Assembly: GCF_036346875.1 (NCBI RefSeq)
Contig: NZ_CP107852.1
Coordinates: forward strand, 2,356,001 to 2,420,000
Direction: 5' to 3'
From: Nocardia sp. NBC_00508
GTDB taxonomy: Bacteria; Actinomycetota; Actinomycetes; Mycobacteriales; Mycobacteriaceae
Length of the DNA: 64,000 bases
The position numbers and the translations under genes were made by a program. The notes under the pieces were generated by a model, which searched no databases, was not told the origin of the DNA, and worked only from the letters and a program-made list of their open reading frames with translations. Positions 1 to 10,148 of the stretch are shown in pieces. Position 1 is the first letter of the stretch. Every line of letters starts with the position of its first letter.

Positions 1-130
1 CGTGGCGGAGATAACCGATGACAACAGTCGATGCTGCAGGGTTGCCAGCTGCACACCTCCGAACCACCTCCTACTCCGTCTACTGAAGCGATCACCGGCT
101 CAGCATCGAGGCGGCATTCGCCATTCGCCG

Positions 131-808
131 TCAGCGCATCGGATACCCCGGCGCGCTGGCCCATTGCTCCCCTGCGATCACGACGTGGTCGAGGAAGCGG
201 AGGCCTACAGTGTGGGCGGCTTCGGTGAGGATGGCGGTGGCGCGGCGGTCGTCGGGGCTGGGGGTGGGATCGCCGGAGGGGTGGTTGTGGACTATGGCGA
301 AGGCGCGGCCGTCGTGACGGAGGACGGTGTTCAGGATTTCCCGGACCGGGACGGCGACCTGGTCGACGGCGCCTTCGGCGACGAACACCTTGTGGCGCAA
401 CCGGTTCTGCGCGTCGCATACCAGTACCAGCAGTCGCTCCACACGGGCGCCGGTGAACTGCGGGCGGGCCGCTGCGGCTACGTCGGCGGCGCTGGCCAGC
501 CGGGACGCGGTGTCCGGCCGACCGCGCGCTCGGGCGCCGAGGTGGAACGCGGCGATGATCGCGGCCGCCTTCGCCACGCCGATCCCGGCCCGCCGCGACA
601 GTTCCTCCGGACGCGCGGACGCCAATCCGGGTAGCCCGTCGTGCTCGACCAGCAATTCCGCCGCCAGATCCAGCGCGCTCGCACCGCGCCTGCCGTGCCG
701 CAACAGCAGTGCGAGCAATTCGGCGTCGCTGAGCGCCTGCGGCCCGAGTACCAGCAACCGCTCGCGCGGCCGCTGCGCGACCGGCACATCGACTAGAGAG
801 ACCGCCAT
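131..808 (-). CDS. radC: RadC family JAB-domain protein
   Basis: 225 aa, full length for the RadC/UPF0758 family. Residues about 1-100 carry the helical helix-hairpin-helix-like part (GIGVAKAA near 75). The C-terminal JAB/MPN domain has the metal-binding signature HNHPSGDPTPSPDD starting at H174, with H174, H176 and D187 as expected zinc ligands. The family was named for DNA repair, but its function is unsettled; a zinc hydrolase fold is what the sequence supports. The ATG is preceded by a GGGTGGAG ribosome site. The gene stands alone and is divergent from the DUF6881 gene. The 130 bp before its end hold nothing recognisable. Confidence 0.93.
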   Translation of the reverse strand: MAVSLVDVPVAQRPRERLLVLGPQALSDAELLALLLRHGRRGASALDLAAELLVEHDGLPGLASARPEELSRRAGIGVAKAAAIIAAFHLGARARGRPDTASRLASAADVAAAARPQFTGARVERLLVLVCDAQNRLRHKVFVAEGAVDQVAVPVREILNTVLRHDGRAFAIVHNHPSGDPTPSPDDRRATAILTEAAHTVGLRFLDHVVIAGEQWASAPGYPMR

Positions 809-975
809 GACTCCACCCCTCGGTCACGCCAACAGTGCCGGGGATTCTGCCAGCCGCCACCGACACCTCGCGCAGAGTCGATCGCCTGCGGCATCCCGGC
901 GATCCGCCGGCGACGCCATATGCTGAGGGGCGGTTCGGTCACCGAGTCGGTCCGTGAGCTGGGAGTTGATGGGCG

Positions 976-1272
976 ATGTGGTACCTGAGGGCGCAATGGC
1001 ATCACGACTTCGCCGACGAGCCGGTCGAGATGTTCAGCGAGATCGGTGATGACGGTTTCGAGGTGCGCAAGGTCGAGGTCTATTCCGACGGCCGCATGGA
1101 CTGGGCCGATTCTCGGCACGGCACCGGCACGACCAGCCTCAGCCAGATGCCGATCCCCACGGTGGACGAGATCGACACCCAGTTCGAGTATTCCGCCCTC
1201 GAGGTCGATTCTCGCGAGTTCGAGAGCGTCTGGTTGCGTGCCCTCGCGGAGCAACCGCCCAACGAGCGGTAG
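976..1272 (+). CDS. DUF6881 domain-containing small protein
   Basis: 98 aa, soluble and acidic, with many aromatic residues near the N-terminus (MWYLRAQWHHDF). It matches the small actinobacterial proteins I recognise as DUF6881: an N-terminal strand rich in W/H, a DGR-containing middle and a predicted C-terminal helix. In other genomes these sit near toxin or immunity loci, but no partner is visible here, and the next gene on the opposite strand is an orphan antitoxin-like protein. No function can be assigned. Confidence 0.75.
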   Translation: MWYLRAQWHHDFADEPVEMFSEIGDDGFEVRKVEVYSDGRMDWADSRHGTGTTSLSQMPIPTVDEIDTQFEYSALEVDSREFESVWLRALAEQPPNER

Positions 1273-1282
1273 CGCCCTTCCG

Positions 1283-1486
1283 CTACCGCTCGATGACCGC
1301 GGCCTTCGGCTCGGGAATGGCGAAGAAGGCGTTCGCGGCGAGCTTCTCCAGGTGATGCAGCTGCCGCTCGTGCACGACGATCCTGCGCAGGGCCTCGTTG
1401 ATGGTGGCATCGCTCGTCACTGTGCCCATGATGGCGGCGGCAGCGGCGAGCAAGTTCTGGTCGAGATCGATCCGCACGGATTTCAT
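1283..1486 (-). CDS. Orphan VapB-type antitoxin-like protein
   Basis: 67 aa. The N-terminus MKSVRIDLDQNLLAAAAAIM and the following TINEALRRIV helix are typical of VapB/DUF2191 ribbon-helix-helix antitoxins. The in-frame ATG chosen here has an AAGGAGGGCGC ribosome site directly upstream; a 130-aa reading of the same frame would run back through the copper-type operator and is unlikely. No VapC/PIN toxin lies on either side: downstream is the DUF6881 gene in the opposite direction. It is therefore an orphan antitoxin or a free-standing small regulator. Confidence 0.75.
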   Translation of the reverse strand: MKSVRIDLDQNLLAAAAAIMGTVTSDATINEALRRIVVHERQLHHLEKLAANAFFAIPEPKAAVIER

Positions 1487-1567
1487 GCGCCCTCCTTCGT
1501 ACATTCGCCATCTTGCGCCATGGCGCCCGCTCATGTCCGGCAAATCACCAACTCGGCCTTGCATTAA

Positions 1568-1582
1568 TACCCTACGGGGGTA
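1568..1582 (+). promoter_or_regulatory. CsoR/RicR-type copper operator
   Basis: The sequence TACCC-TACGG-GGGTA exactly fits the TACCC-N5-GGGTA palindrome bound by Cu(I)-sensing CsoR/RicR repressors in mycobacteria. It lies 12 bp before the ATG of the DUF4396 gene, where a bound repressor would block transcription. Confidence 0.7.
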
Positions 1583-1593
1583 TAGTCCCAGCC

Positions 1594-2118
1594 ATGGATC
1601 ACAGGCACGACCCCTCCGGCGACCAGGCCGCGCACACAACGCATACAGCAGAGCACCCCACCGCACACCACCCATCGGCTACCTGGCGAATGGCGGCTGC
1701 GGCGACACTGCACTGCCTCACGGGTTGTGCCATCGGCGAGGTCCTCGGCATGGTGATCGGCACCGCGCTGGGGTGGAACAACGCCGCGACCATGGCCCTG
1801 GCCATCGTGCTGGCGTTCCTGTTCGGCTACGCGTTCACCATGCGCAGCGTGCTGCGTGCGGGACTTCCACTGGCCGCCGCCGTGAGCACCGCCCTGGCCG
1901 CCGACACCGTGTCGATCACCGTCATGGAGATCGTGGACAACGCGGTGATCCTCGCCGTCCCGGGCGCGATGGACGCCCACCTGGACAGCGCGCTGTTCTG
2001 GGCGACTCTCGCTTTCGCGTTCGCGGTGGCGTTCGTGGTGACCACGCCGGTGAACAAATGGATGATCGGACGCGGCAAGGGTCACGCGGTGGTGCATTCG
2101 CTGCACGACGGCCACTGA
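1594..2118 (+). CDS. DUF4396 membrane protein with His-rich N-terminus, probably copper-regulated
   Basis: 174 aa. The first 30 residues are histidine-rich (MDHRHDPSG, HTTHTAEHPTAHH), a likely cytosolic metal-binding tail. Four hydrophobic segments follow (about 35-55, 62-82, 90-115, 125-150), and the C-terminus ends in HAVVHSLHDGH. The length and the ATLHCLTGCAIGEVLGM start of the membrane part match DUF4396. The ATG was chosen because it follows the copper-type operator closely; an upstream in-frame start would place that operator inside the gene. The operator and His clusters suggest a role in copper or another soft-metal response, which is inference. A strong terminator follows. Confidence 0.85.
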   Translation: MDHRHDPSGDQAAHTTHTAEHPTAHHPSATWRMAAAATLHCLTGCAIGEVLGMVIGTALGWNNAATMALAIVLAFLFGYAFTMRSVLRAGLPLAAAVSTALAADTVSITVMEIVDNAVILAVPGAMDAHLDSALFWATLAFAFAVAFVVTTPVNKWMIGRGKGHAVVHSLHDGH

Positions 2119-2159
2119 TCAGCACGCGGCCCAGCCTCAGCTGCCGACTCGCCCCGAAG

Positions 2160-2205
2160 AAGCCCGTTCAGCTAGGCAGTTTGCACAGCTGGACGGGCTT
2201 TTGTT
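2160..2205 (+). terminator. Rho-independent terminator after DUF4396 gene
   Basis: Arms 2160-2173 and 2187-2200 pair over 14 bp with one mismatch (AAGCCCGTTCAGCT with AGCTGGACGGGCTT) and are followed by TTGTT. It separates the DUF4396 gene from phhA. Confidence 0.85.
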
Positions 2206-2238
2206 GTCGACGGCGGCCAGCGGTGCTTGCATCGAAGC

Positions 2239-3132
2239 ATGTTCAACGAGGCTCAGCTGTACTCGCCGGTCACCCGCTCCGGCGACGATGTGACAGTGCA
2301 CCTGAGCGACGAGCACCCCGGCGTGCACGACCCGGAGTACCGGGCCCGGCGCAACGCCATCGCCGCGCTGGCACTGGACTACGCGCCGGGGAAGCCGCTC
2401 CCCCACATCGACTACACCGACGAGGAACAGCGGGTGTGGCGGATCGTTTCGGCCGAACTCGCCCGCAAACACCGCACCTACGCCAGCGCGGAGGTGCTCG
2501 CGGCCGCCGAGGCACTCGCCCTGCCGACCGACCACATCCCGCAGCTGGACGAGGTGTCGTCGGCGCTCGCACCACTGACCGGATTCCGCTACGTCCCGGC
2601 CGCAGGCCTGGTGCCGCTACGCGAGTTCTTCGGCTCCTTCGCCGACCGGATCTTCCATTCCACCCAGTACATCCGGCACCATTCCGCGCCGCTGTACACA
2701 CCGGAGCCGGATGCGATTCACGAGATCATCGGGCACGCCAACCAGATCGCCAGCCCGCGCTTCGCGGCCATCTACGCCGCGGTCGGCGCTGCCGTCGACA
2801 GGCTGAGCACCGAGCGCGCGCTGAAGTTTCTCGCCGACGTCTTCTGGTTCTCGATGGAATTCGGCGTCGTCCGGGAAGGTGGCGAGGTCCGGTGCTATGG
2901 AGCGGGTCTGCTGTCGTCCTACGGCGAGATCGAGGAGTTCCGCCACGCTGAGCTGCGCCCGCTCGACATCGCCCAGATGGGTACCGCGGTCTACGACATC
3001 ACCCACTATCAGCCGATTCTCTACTGCGCGGAATCGGTCGCCGAGATCGAGGACGTGATCGGCGGCTTCTTCGCGACCATGGACGACGACACACCCGATC
3101 GATTGCGACACGCCAGCGCCGCCGGGGCGTAG
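2239..3132 (+). CDS. phhA: Phenylalanine 4-monooxygenase
   Basis: 297 aa. It hydroxylates L-phenylalanine to tyrosine with tetrahydropterin and O2 in the cytosol. The iron site is complete: H161 and H166 in DAIHEIIGH, and E207 in FSMEFG. Length fits bacterial monodomain aromatic amino acid hydroxylases, which lack the regulatory ACT domain of animal enzymes. The ATG (MFNEAQLYSP) is preferred over a TTG four codons earlier; neither has a strong ribosome site. No pterin recycling enzyme (pterin-4a-carbinolamine dehydratase) lies beside it. It is isolated by the terminator upstream and a convergent TetR gene downstream. Confidence 0.95.
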   Translation: MFNEAQLYSPVTRSGDDVTVHLSDEHPGVHDPEYRARRNAIAALALDYAPGKPLPHIDYTDEEQRVWRIVSAELARKHRTYASAEVLAAAEALALPTDHIPQLDEVSSALAPLTGFRYVPAAGLVPLREFFGSFADRIFHSTQYIRHHSAPLYTPEPDAIHEIIGHANQIASPRFAAIYAAVGAAVDRLSTERALKFLADVFWFSMEFGVVREGGEVRCYGAGLLSSYGEIEEFRHAELRPLDIAQMGTAVYDITHYQPILYCAESVAEIEDVIGGFFATMDDDTPDRLRHASAAGA

Positions 3133-3174
3133 TGAGTCCGGTCCCCCGGGCCGAGCACGACCGGAGGGAAGTCT

Positions 3175-3786
3175 TCAGGACTCGCGATCCGGCCCGAGCG
3201 GCATGCCCGCGTCCAGGAAATCCAATGTGCGGGTGATGTTCTCGACGTTCAACGGCGTCATCGTCGCCATGGCCAGTGCCGCGCCCGCCATCGCGCCCGC
3301 CGCCACCCGGACCTCGAAATCGTCGGCGGGCCTGCCGACATGATCGGCCAGCAAGCCCGCGAGGAGGTCGATGCTGCGGATGATCTCCCAGCCGATGGCC
3401 GACCGCAGCTCCGGCACGTGATAGAGCAGTGCCTGCCGCTCCTGCTCGAATGCCAGATCGGCCGGGGGCAGCTCGGCGAAGACCTCGAGCACCGCCGTGC
3501 GTAGGGCGGCGAACGGCGAGATGTCGCGCGGCTGCCGTCGCAGCGCCTCGATCATCACCGGATCGAGGTCGTCGGCGAGTACCAGCTGTTCCTTGGTCGG
3601 GAAGTAGCGGAAGAAGGTGCTCGGCGAGACATCCGCGGCCGCGGCGATCTGCTCGATCGTCGTCTCGTTGTAGCCCTGCTCGCGGAACAGCCGGAACGCC
3701 TCCATGCGAATCGTCCGGCGGGTCCGTTCCTTCTTCCGCTCGCGCAGACCCTGCGCCATCCCGTTCGCGGGTAGCTCAACCGACAT
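3175..3786 (-). CDS. TetR family regulator of the adjacent MFS exporter
   Basis: 203 aa from MSVELPANG; an ATG six codons earlier is possible. The N-terminal HTH is clear (RERKKERTRRTIRMEAFRLF, then TTIEQIAAAADVSPSTFFRY), followed by the ligand-binding helical domain, including an MAGAALAMATM stretch. The start overlaps the end of the upstream MFS gene by 11 bp, so the two form one operon transcribed from the promoter at about 5.3 kb. The nested palindromes at 5305-5353 are the likely operator, giving autoregulation. The inducer is unknown. Confidence 0.9.
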   Translation of the reverse strand: MSVELPANGMAQGLRERKKERTRRTIRMEAFRLFREQGYNETTIEQIAAAADVSPSTFFRYFPTKEQLVLADDLDPVMIEALRRQPRDISPFAALRTAVLEVFAELPPADLAFEQERQALLYHVPELRSAIGWEIIRSIDLLAGLLADHVGRPADDFEVRVAAGAMAGAALAMATMTPLNVENITRTLDFLDAGMPLGPDRES

Positions 3787-5290
3787 GAATCGATTCTGCC
3801 GCACCCGGCTCGGGCGCCTGCGCGGGTCGCCGGGTGCGGACGAACGCCACCGTCAGCGCCGCCGCCAGCAGGCACAGCGCGGCGCAGGCCCACAACATCG
3901 CGCTCATGCCGCCGACGAACGCGTCCTGCACATGGAGCAGCATCGCCGGATCGCCCGCCTCATGTGCCGTCGCGACACCCGCGTTGACACCATCGGCGAT
4001 CGGGTCGCGATTCAACGCGCCGAGCTCCGAACGGTAGCGGGTGGATAGCACGGTACCCAGCACCGCGACGCCGATCGTGCCGCCGGCCTGGCGCAACGCC
4101 TGCAGCAGCGCCGAGCCCGAGCCGGAGCGCTCCGCGGTCAGCTCGCCCATCGCCACGCCCATGGCCGCGGGCATCACCACGCCCATACCGGCTCCGAGCA
4201 GCGTCAGCCACAGCGCGGTGCAGCCGTAGCCGCTGTCGACGGTGGTCAGCGCGCCCAGCGCCAGTGCACCGGCGAGCAGCGCGAACCCGGCGGTGATCAC
4301 CACACGGATGCCCAGTTTCGGCAGTATCCGGTCGACCAGCCTGCTGCCGACCAGCAACCCGCCGATCAGCGGAAGCAAACGCAGTCCGCTGCCGAGCGCG
4401 TCCACACCGAGCACCGCCTGGAAGTACTGCGGCACGGTGAAGAACATGCCGAACATGGCGAAGTTCACCACGATGGAAAACGCCGTGCCCCAGCGGAATC
4501 CGTCGGCGGCGAAGAGGCCGAGATCGACCAGCGGATGCGCGGTCCTGCGCTGCCAGGCCAGGAACGCCCCGAGCAGCAGCACACCGCCCGCGACGGTCGC
4601 CCAGGCGGGGCCGTCGCCCCAGCCTTCCTCGCCGATCCGAATGAAGCCGTAGGTGAGCCCCAGCATGCCAGCGGCCGACAGCACGATGCCGAGCAGATCG
4701 ATGCGGAAGCCCTGCGCGCTGCGCGATTCCGGCACCAGCGCCGCGACGGCGAGCGCGCCGATCACCACCATCGGCACGTTGATCAGAAACACCGAGCCCC
4801 ACCAGAAGTTGCGCAGCAGCCATCCGCCCACGATCGGGCCGAGCGGAAGCCCGATGGCGGTCGAGGTGATCCAGATGGTGAGCGCACGCTGCCGTTCCCC
4901 TTGGTCGGGAAACATGTCGGGCAACACCGACATCGACAGCGGAATCATCGCCGCCGCCGCGATCCCCAGCACGACCCGCGCCGCGATGAGCTGGCCGGGC
5001 GAGGTTGCCACCGCGCAGGCGATCGACGCGACACCGAACAGCACCAGCGCGGCCAACAAGAACTTCTTGCGGCCGTAGCGGTCGCCGAGCGCGCCCGCGG
5101 GCAGCATCACGGCGGCCAACGCCAGCGTGTACGCACTGCTGAACCATTGCAGCGCGGCGGTATTCGCATTCAGGTCGACGGCGAGCGTGGGCAGGGCCAC
5201 GGTCAGCACGGTGACGTCGAGCCCGATGGTCAGCATCGCGACCGCCAGCGCGCCGAGCGCGAGCCAGCGGCGGGTCGAGTCGATCTTCAT
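3776..5290 (-). CDS. MFS drug exporter, DHA2 (EmrB/QacA) family
   Basis: 504 aa with about 14 hydrophobic segments. The first helix is followed by motif D-like VTVLTVALPTLAVDL, and motif A appears as GALGDRYGRKK near residue 66. Motif C-like sequence (GLPLGPIVGGWLL) lies in helix 5. This pattern is that of proton-coupled multidrug exporters of the DHA2 family. A GGAGG site precedes the ATG. The gene heads a two-gene operon with the TetR repressor, the standard arrangement for substrate-inducible efflux. The transported compound cannot be read from sequence. Confidence 0.93.
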   Translation of the reverse strand: MKIDSTRRWLALGALAVAMLTIGLDVTVLTVALPTLAVDLNANTAALQWFSSAYTLALAAVMLPAGALGDRYGRKKFLLAALVLFGVASIACAVATSPGQLIAARVVLGIAAAAMIPLSMSVLPDMFPDQGERQRALTIWITSTAIGLPLGPIVGGWLLRNFWWGSVFLINVPMVVIGALAVAALVPESRSAQGFRIDLLGIVLSAAGMLGLTYGFIRIGEEGWGDGPAWATVAGGVLLLGAFLAWQRRTAHPLVDLGLFAADGFRWGTAFSIVVNFAMFGMFFTVPQYFQAVLGVDALGSGLRLLPLIGGLLVGSRLVDRILPKLGIRVVITAGFALLAGALALGALTTVDSGYGCTALWLTLLGAGMGVVMPAAMGVAMGELTAERSGSGSALLQALRQAGGTIGVAVLGTVLSTRYRSELGALNRDPIADGVNAGVATAHEAGDPAMLLHVQDAFVGGMSAMLWACAALCLLAAALTVAFVRTRRPAQAPEPGAAESIHVG

Positions 5291-5304
5291 GACACCTCCA
5301 CAAA

Positions 5305-5353
5305 TGACATCTACAACCTTTTGATAGTAACTATCATTTGCTAGTAGATGTCA
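5305..5353. promoter_or_regulatory. Nested palindromic operator of the MFS-TetR operon
   Basis: Outer arms TGACATCTAC (5305-5314) and GTAGATGTCA (5344-5353) are perfect inverted repeats. Between them lies the perfect 15-bp palindrome TGATAGTAACTATCA (5322-5336). Both sit just upstream of the MFS start, consistent with binding by the TetR encoded in the same operon. Confidence 0.75.
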
Positions 5354-5420
5354 ATAGTGGTCGCTTCGCTGGGAACGGGTGTGCGGTCGACCGGCGGAAT
5401 GCTCGCTAGGCTCACTGCCG

Positions 5421-6722
5421 ATGAAGACCACGGAGTTCCATCGCCGCGCCAGGTTCTACGCAGGCGCCCTGCTGGCTGTCGTGGCGATCGGGACGACAGC
5501 CGTGCCCGCACTCGCCGCGCCGACCACCACCACACCGTTCACCACGCCGAACACCGACGGCTGCCCGCAGAAGACGCTGCCGCCCGCACCGATCGATGCA
5601 TCCGAGGTGCCCGCGCCGGGGCAGCCGACGCCGGCTCCGCTGCCGATTCCGACGCCACCGATCGGCGGCGCCCGGCTCGGCGAGTGCGGAGTCGTGCTAC
5701 CGAGATCCGCGCCGCCCGCACCGCAGGACATCTCGGCGACGGCCTGGCTGGTGGCGGATCTGGACACCGGCGAGGTGATCGCGGCGAAGGACCCGCACGG
5801 GCGCTACCGGCCCGCCAGCACGATCAAGGTACTGCTCGCCACGCTGGCGCTTCGGACGTTGGACCTGAACAAGGTCGTGGCCGGCACCAGGGACGACGCC
5901 GATGTGGACGGCACCAGGGTCGGCATCGGTCCCGGTGGTCGCTACACCAATCGCCAGCTCATGCAGGCACTGATCATGGCCTCCGGCAACGACGCGGCGC
6001 ACGCCATCGCCGCGCAACTGGGCGGCGACGCGGCCACCGTCGCGAAGATGAACGAGCTGGCGAAGTCGTTGCGCGCCATGGACACTCGCGCCGCCAGCCC
6101 GTCCGGCCTGGACGGACCCGGCATGAGCACCTCGGCCTACGACCTGGCCGTGCTGTTCCGTGAAGCCATGACCATCCCGCTGTTCGCCGAGCTGATCCAC
6201 ACCGAGCAGGTCGATTTCCCCGGTTACCCCGCGGACCCGGTAATTCCGGGCGACACCGACCGGCCCGGCTACCCGATCGGCAACGACAACCAGCTGCTCT
6301 ACAACTACGAGGGCACCCTCGGCGGCAAGACCGGCTTCACCGACGACGCACGCCAGACGTTCGTCGCCGCGGCACAGCGCGGCGGCCGCAGACTCGTCGT
6401 CACGCTGCTGCAGGCCGAGGTGCGGCCGTTGCGGCCATGGGAACAGGCGGCCCGGCTGCTCGACTACGGCTTCGCGTTGTCCAGCGGGGCGTCGATCGGC
6501 ACTATGCCCGGCGCGGTGGTACCCCAGCGTGACGCGGTGGCACCCCAGCGCGAACAGAGCGAAGTCGCCCTTGCCGCGCCGCCCGCATCGGGAACCGACC
6601 CTTCCGCCATGCCTCCTGCCGGAGAGCGCCGCGTCGGTACCAGGACCGTGCTGATCGCCGGCGGCGTCATGCTGATCCTCATCCTGCTGGCCGGGGCCCG
6701 CCGAGCCACTCGACGGCGTTGA
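5421..6722 (+). CDS. dacB: D-alanyl-D-alanine carboxypeptidase, membrane-anchored
   Basis: 433 aa. It trims the terminal D-Ala from peptidoglycan pentapeptides outside the membrane. A signal peptide covers residues about 8-33 ([19 protein letters not shown]), followed by a Pro/Thr-rich linker to about 100. The penicillin-binding S11 domain has all three motifs: S133-TIK (acylated serine), S188-GN and K303-TG. A C-terminal hydrophobic segment ([16 protein letters not shown]) and Arg-rich tail anchor it. The ATG at MKTTEF gives the cleanest signal peptide. The nearby YihY and trpS genes match the neighbourhood of M. tuberculosis dacB1 as I recall it. Confidence 0.93.
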   Translation: MKTTEFHRRARFYAGALLAVVAIGTTAVPALAAPTTTTPFTTPNTDGCPQKTLPPAPIDASEVPAPGQPTPAPLPIPTPPIGGARLGECGVVLPRSAPPAPQDISATAWLVADLDTGEVIAAKDPHGRYRPASTIKVLLATLALRTLDLNKVVAGTRDDADVDGTRVGIGPGGRYTNRQLMQALIMASGNDAAHAIAAQLGGDAATVAKMNELAKSLRAMDTRAASPSGLDGPGMSTSAYDLAVLFREAMTIPLFAELIHTEQVDFPGYPADPVIPGDTDRPGYPIGNDNQLLYNYEGTLGGKTGFTDDARQTFVAAAQRGGRRLVVTLLQAEVRPLRPWEQAARLLDYGFALSSGASIGTMPGAVVPQRDAVAPQREQSEVALAAPPASGTDPSAMPPAGERRVGTRTVLIAGGVMLILILLAGARRATRRR

Positions 6723-6760
6723 TCAGCCCGGCACGCAGGACAACTCGGCCTGCGGACCGG

Positions 6761-7792
6761 TCACCGGCGGCCGGGCAACCGGCGTAACCCCGAAAGGGCG
6801 AGAGCCGCAAGAGCGCCCGCACCGAAGAAAGCGGCACCCACACCCACCGGGATCTCGCGCGCGGGGGCTCGCGGCGCGATCACCGCGGGGGCGGGCGGCG
6901 GGATCTCGGCTTCCGGCTCGTTCTCGACGGCGGTGGCGGCCCAGGCGGTGGCGAACAGGACGATCCGGTAGGTGACGTAGGTGAACACCATCAGACCGAT
7001 GATCGAGCCGAAGGTGGCGCCGGCCGGGCTGCTCAGCACCGATCGCAGGTAGATCGAGGCGACGATCTTGAACACCTCGAATGCCAGCGCGGCCAGCGCC
7101 GCTGCCCTGGCCGCGCTGGCCAGGGTGACGGGTTCGCGCGGCAGCCTGGCGATGACCCAGGCGAACACCGCCCAGGAGGCCAGGAACCCGAACAGGGTCG
7201 ACAACAGCGTCAGCAGCACCCCGGCACCGGGTAGCTGTTCGAGGCCGAGGCTGCTGAGCAGCCGCGTGCCGAGGGCGCTCGACGCCAGCGCCGAGAGCCC
7301 CAGCGACACCGCGAAGGCAAGACCGAGACCCACCAGCGCGCCCAGATCGGAGAGCTTGGTCATGAACCAATTGCCGTCCGGCGTCTTCTGCTCCCACTGC
7401 TCGGTGAGCGCGGCCCGCAGGTTGGCCATCCAGCCGAGGCCGGTGTAGATGCCGACGAGCAGACCGAGCGCGCCGACCGTGCGCCGCGACTCGACCGCCT
7501 TGCCGACCAGGTCGTTGATCTGGTCGCCGAACGTGCCCGGGATGTTCTCGACGATCTTGGCCTGCAACTCGCCGAGCAGGTCCGGATTGCTGGACAGCAC
7601 CACGCCCGCCACCGCGAACGCGATCATCAGCAGTGGAAACAGCGACAGCACAGTGAAGTACGTGATACCGGCCGCGTAATAGTCGCCGCGTTGTCGCTCA
7701 TAGCGCCCGGCCGCCCGGACCAGATGATCCAGCCACGGCAGCGTCTGAATCCGGCGTTCGAGCCCGGCTTTGATGTTGTCGATCACCTGCAC
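6761..7792 (-). CDS. YihY/BrkB family inner membrane protein
   Basis: 343 aa. The N-terminal cytosolic part (MQVIDNIKAGLERRIQTLPW) leads into the family hallmark YYAAGITYFTVLSLFPLLM and six hydrophobic segments up to about residue 280, then a Pro/Ala-rich stretch and a possible seventh segment (GVGAAFFGAGALAALALSGL). The family was once mislabelled ribonuclease BN; its molecular role is not established, and a transport function has been suggested. It follows trpS on the same strand, an arrangement also found in mycobacteria. The 141-bp spacer to trpS contains a direct repeat. Confidence 0.9.
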   Translation of the reverse strand: MQVIDNIKAGLERRIQTLPWLDHLVRAAGRYERQRGDYYAAGITYFTVLSLFPLLMIAFAVAGVVLSSNPDLLGELQAKIVENIPGTFGDQINDLVGKAVESRRTVGALGLLVGIYTGLGWMANLRAALTEQWEQKTPDGNWFMTKLSDLGALVGLGLAFAVSLGLSALASSALGTRLLSSLGLEQLPGAGVLLTLLSTLFGFLASWAVFAWVIARLPREPVTLASAARAAALAALAFEVFKIVASIYLRSVLSSPAGATFGSIIGLMVFTYVTYRIVLFATAWAATAVENEPEAEIPPPAPAVIAPRAPAREIPVGVGAAFFGAGALAALALSGLRRLPGRR

Positions 7793-7840
7793 CTTGCGCC
7801 CCTTCGAACGAGAGACCTCGCATGAGGCCCACCAGGCACC

Positions 7841-7933
7841 GCCGAGCGAAGGCCGAGGCAGCCGCAGAAAACACGCAGCCGGACGAAGTCCGTCCTCAGC
7901 CCGCGCCGGGGCGAGCGAAGGCGAGGCAGCCGC
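7841..7933. repeat. 24-bp imperfect direct repeat between trpS and yihY
   Basis: Two copies built on CGAGCGAAGG and CGAGGCAGCCGC occur at 7841-7865 and 7910-7933, the second ending just before the trpS stop. Between them GGACGAAGTCC can form a GAA-loop hairpin, the same type of loop found in the large hairpin at 10.5 kb. Confidence 0.7.
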
Positions 7934-8986
<1,053 letters not shown>

Positions 8987-9919
8987 TCAAGCCGAATTTC
9001 GCTGCACCCAGTTGCGTGGATCGATTCCGGGCATGCTCGGCCGCCCGCTGCCGACCAGTTCACGTTCGCGGCGGGAGAGCAGTTTGTAGACCGGTGCGCT
9101 CGGCCCGGCCAGCGTGCCTCGTAGCACCGGCGGGACCAGCGGGACCGAGACGTGCGCGGTGCGAACCGCCCGCGACAGCGCCTGGTAGGCGACCTCCTCG
9201 GACACTCCCCAGCGCATCCCGTACATCCGGCGGATACGCGGCGGCAGGCTGCCCTGGACCAGCAGATAGAACACGGAGGTGACCTGCTGCAGCGGCACCC
9301 CCTGCGCGTAGGGCACGCGCTGACCGGCCAGGTACGAGCCGACCAGCCGCGCCTCGTCGGTGAGGAACAGCTCGTCGGAGGCGAGGTAGCCGTCGAAGAA
9401 GGCGCGGAACTCCCGGTAGCTGCTGGGCGCCGCGTCCGCGGGCATGCCGAACAGCTGGCCCCAGCGCACGTAGTCCTGGTAGAGCCCCTCGCGCTCGCCG
9501 TCGGTCATGGCGCGCACCAGCAGGTCGTACATCACCTCGGCCGAGTCGAAGGTGAAGGCCATCGTCATGAACATCAGGTGTGGGTCGAGCGCGGAATACC
9601 GGGTGCCGGCCGGGTGCTGCGCACCCGCGTCCTCGGGCAGCGTGCCGCGCACCTCGACGTGCTTCTTCCTGGTGAACGCCAGCGCGCGATCGGCCTCGGC
9701 CTTGCTGCCGAGGAACACCGCCTCGAACAGATGCCCGGTCAGCGCGAGGCGGGTGTAGGGCGTCATCCGATGCTCGGTGTTCTCCGCGGTACCGACGTAG
9801 AGCAGCGGATGCACCGCGCCGATGACCAGGGCGCGCAAGCCGTAGCTGAGCCCCACCGCGCGCTTGCTCATCACCCGCCGAATCATCGAGTGATCGCTGA
9901 AGTAACCGGGCTCGGACAT
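8987..9919 (-). CDS. Oxygenase MpaB family protein (DUF2236)
   Basis: 310 aa from MSEPGYFSDHSMIRRV; the start has a GAGGAGG site 5 bp upstream. The conserved central signature includes DPHLMFMTMAFTFDSAEVMY and the histidine-bearing FTRKKHVEVRGTLP. The family includes the latex-clearing protein Lcp and fungal MpaB, heme-dependent enzymes acting on long lipid or isoprenoid chains; whether this member binds heme is not visible. A palindrome cluster at its promoter and the divergent TetR gene at 10685 suggest TetR control. Substrate unknown. Confidence 0.85.
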   Translation of the reverse strand: MSEPGYFSDHSMIRRVMSKRAVGLSYGLRALVIGAVHPLLYVGTAENTEHRMTPYTRLALTGHLFEAVFLGSKAEADRALAFTRKKHVEVRGTLPEDAGAQHPAGTRYSALDPHLMFMTMAFTFDSAEVMYDLLVRAMTDGEREGLYQDYVRWGQLFGMPADAAPSSYREFRAFFDGYLASDELFLTDEARLVGSYLAGQRVPYAQGVPLQQVTSVFYLLVQGSLPPRIRRMYGMRWGVSEEVAYQALSRAVRTAHVSVPLVPPVLRGTLAGPSAPVYKLLSRRERELVGSGRPSMPGIDPRNWVQRNSA

Positions 9920-9941
9920 GGTCGCCTCCTCGTCGAGAGCA

Positions 9942-10000
9942 TCTGGCAACAGCATCCACCAGAATTGAAATTCTGGCAAGAGTGTCTGCCAGAATTTGAC
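9942..10000. promoter_or_regulatory. Palindromic operator cluster upstream of the MpaB gene
   Basis: A perfect inverted repeat CCAGAATT-GA-AATTCTGG occupies 9959-9976. Flanking half-sites are TCTGGCAA at about 9944 and TGCCAGAATTTG at 9988-9999. Spacing fits two TetR-type sites; the TetR gene at 10685 is the obvious candidate binder, although repeats now separate the two. Confidence 0.65.
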
Positions 10001-10148
10001 TCGCGCCCCGATCTGCCCATGTGCGAACTACCCGAGCTCACCCTGCCCGTATACCAGCGGACGCCGCCTCGGTTGCACAGCGACAAATGTCGGAGGCGCT
10101 CGAGGTGCTGCTGAGATCCCCACGACTTCGGGTCGGCAACCACCCCTC

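Noticed and set aside
1283..1486. Complete VapBC system at 1.3 kb
   Set aside because: Only the antitoxin-like gene is present; neither neighbour encodes a PIN domain.
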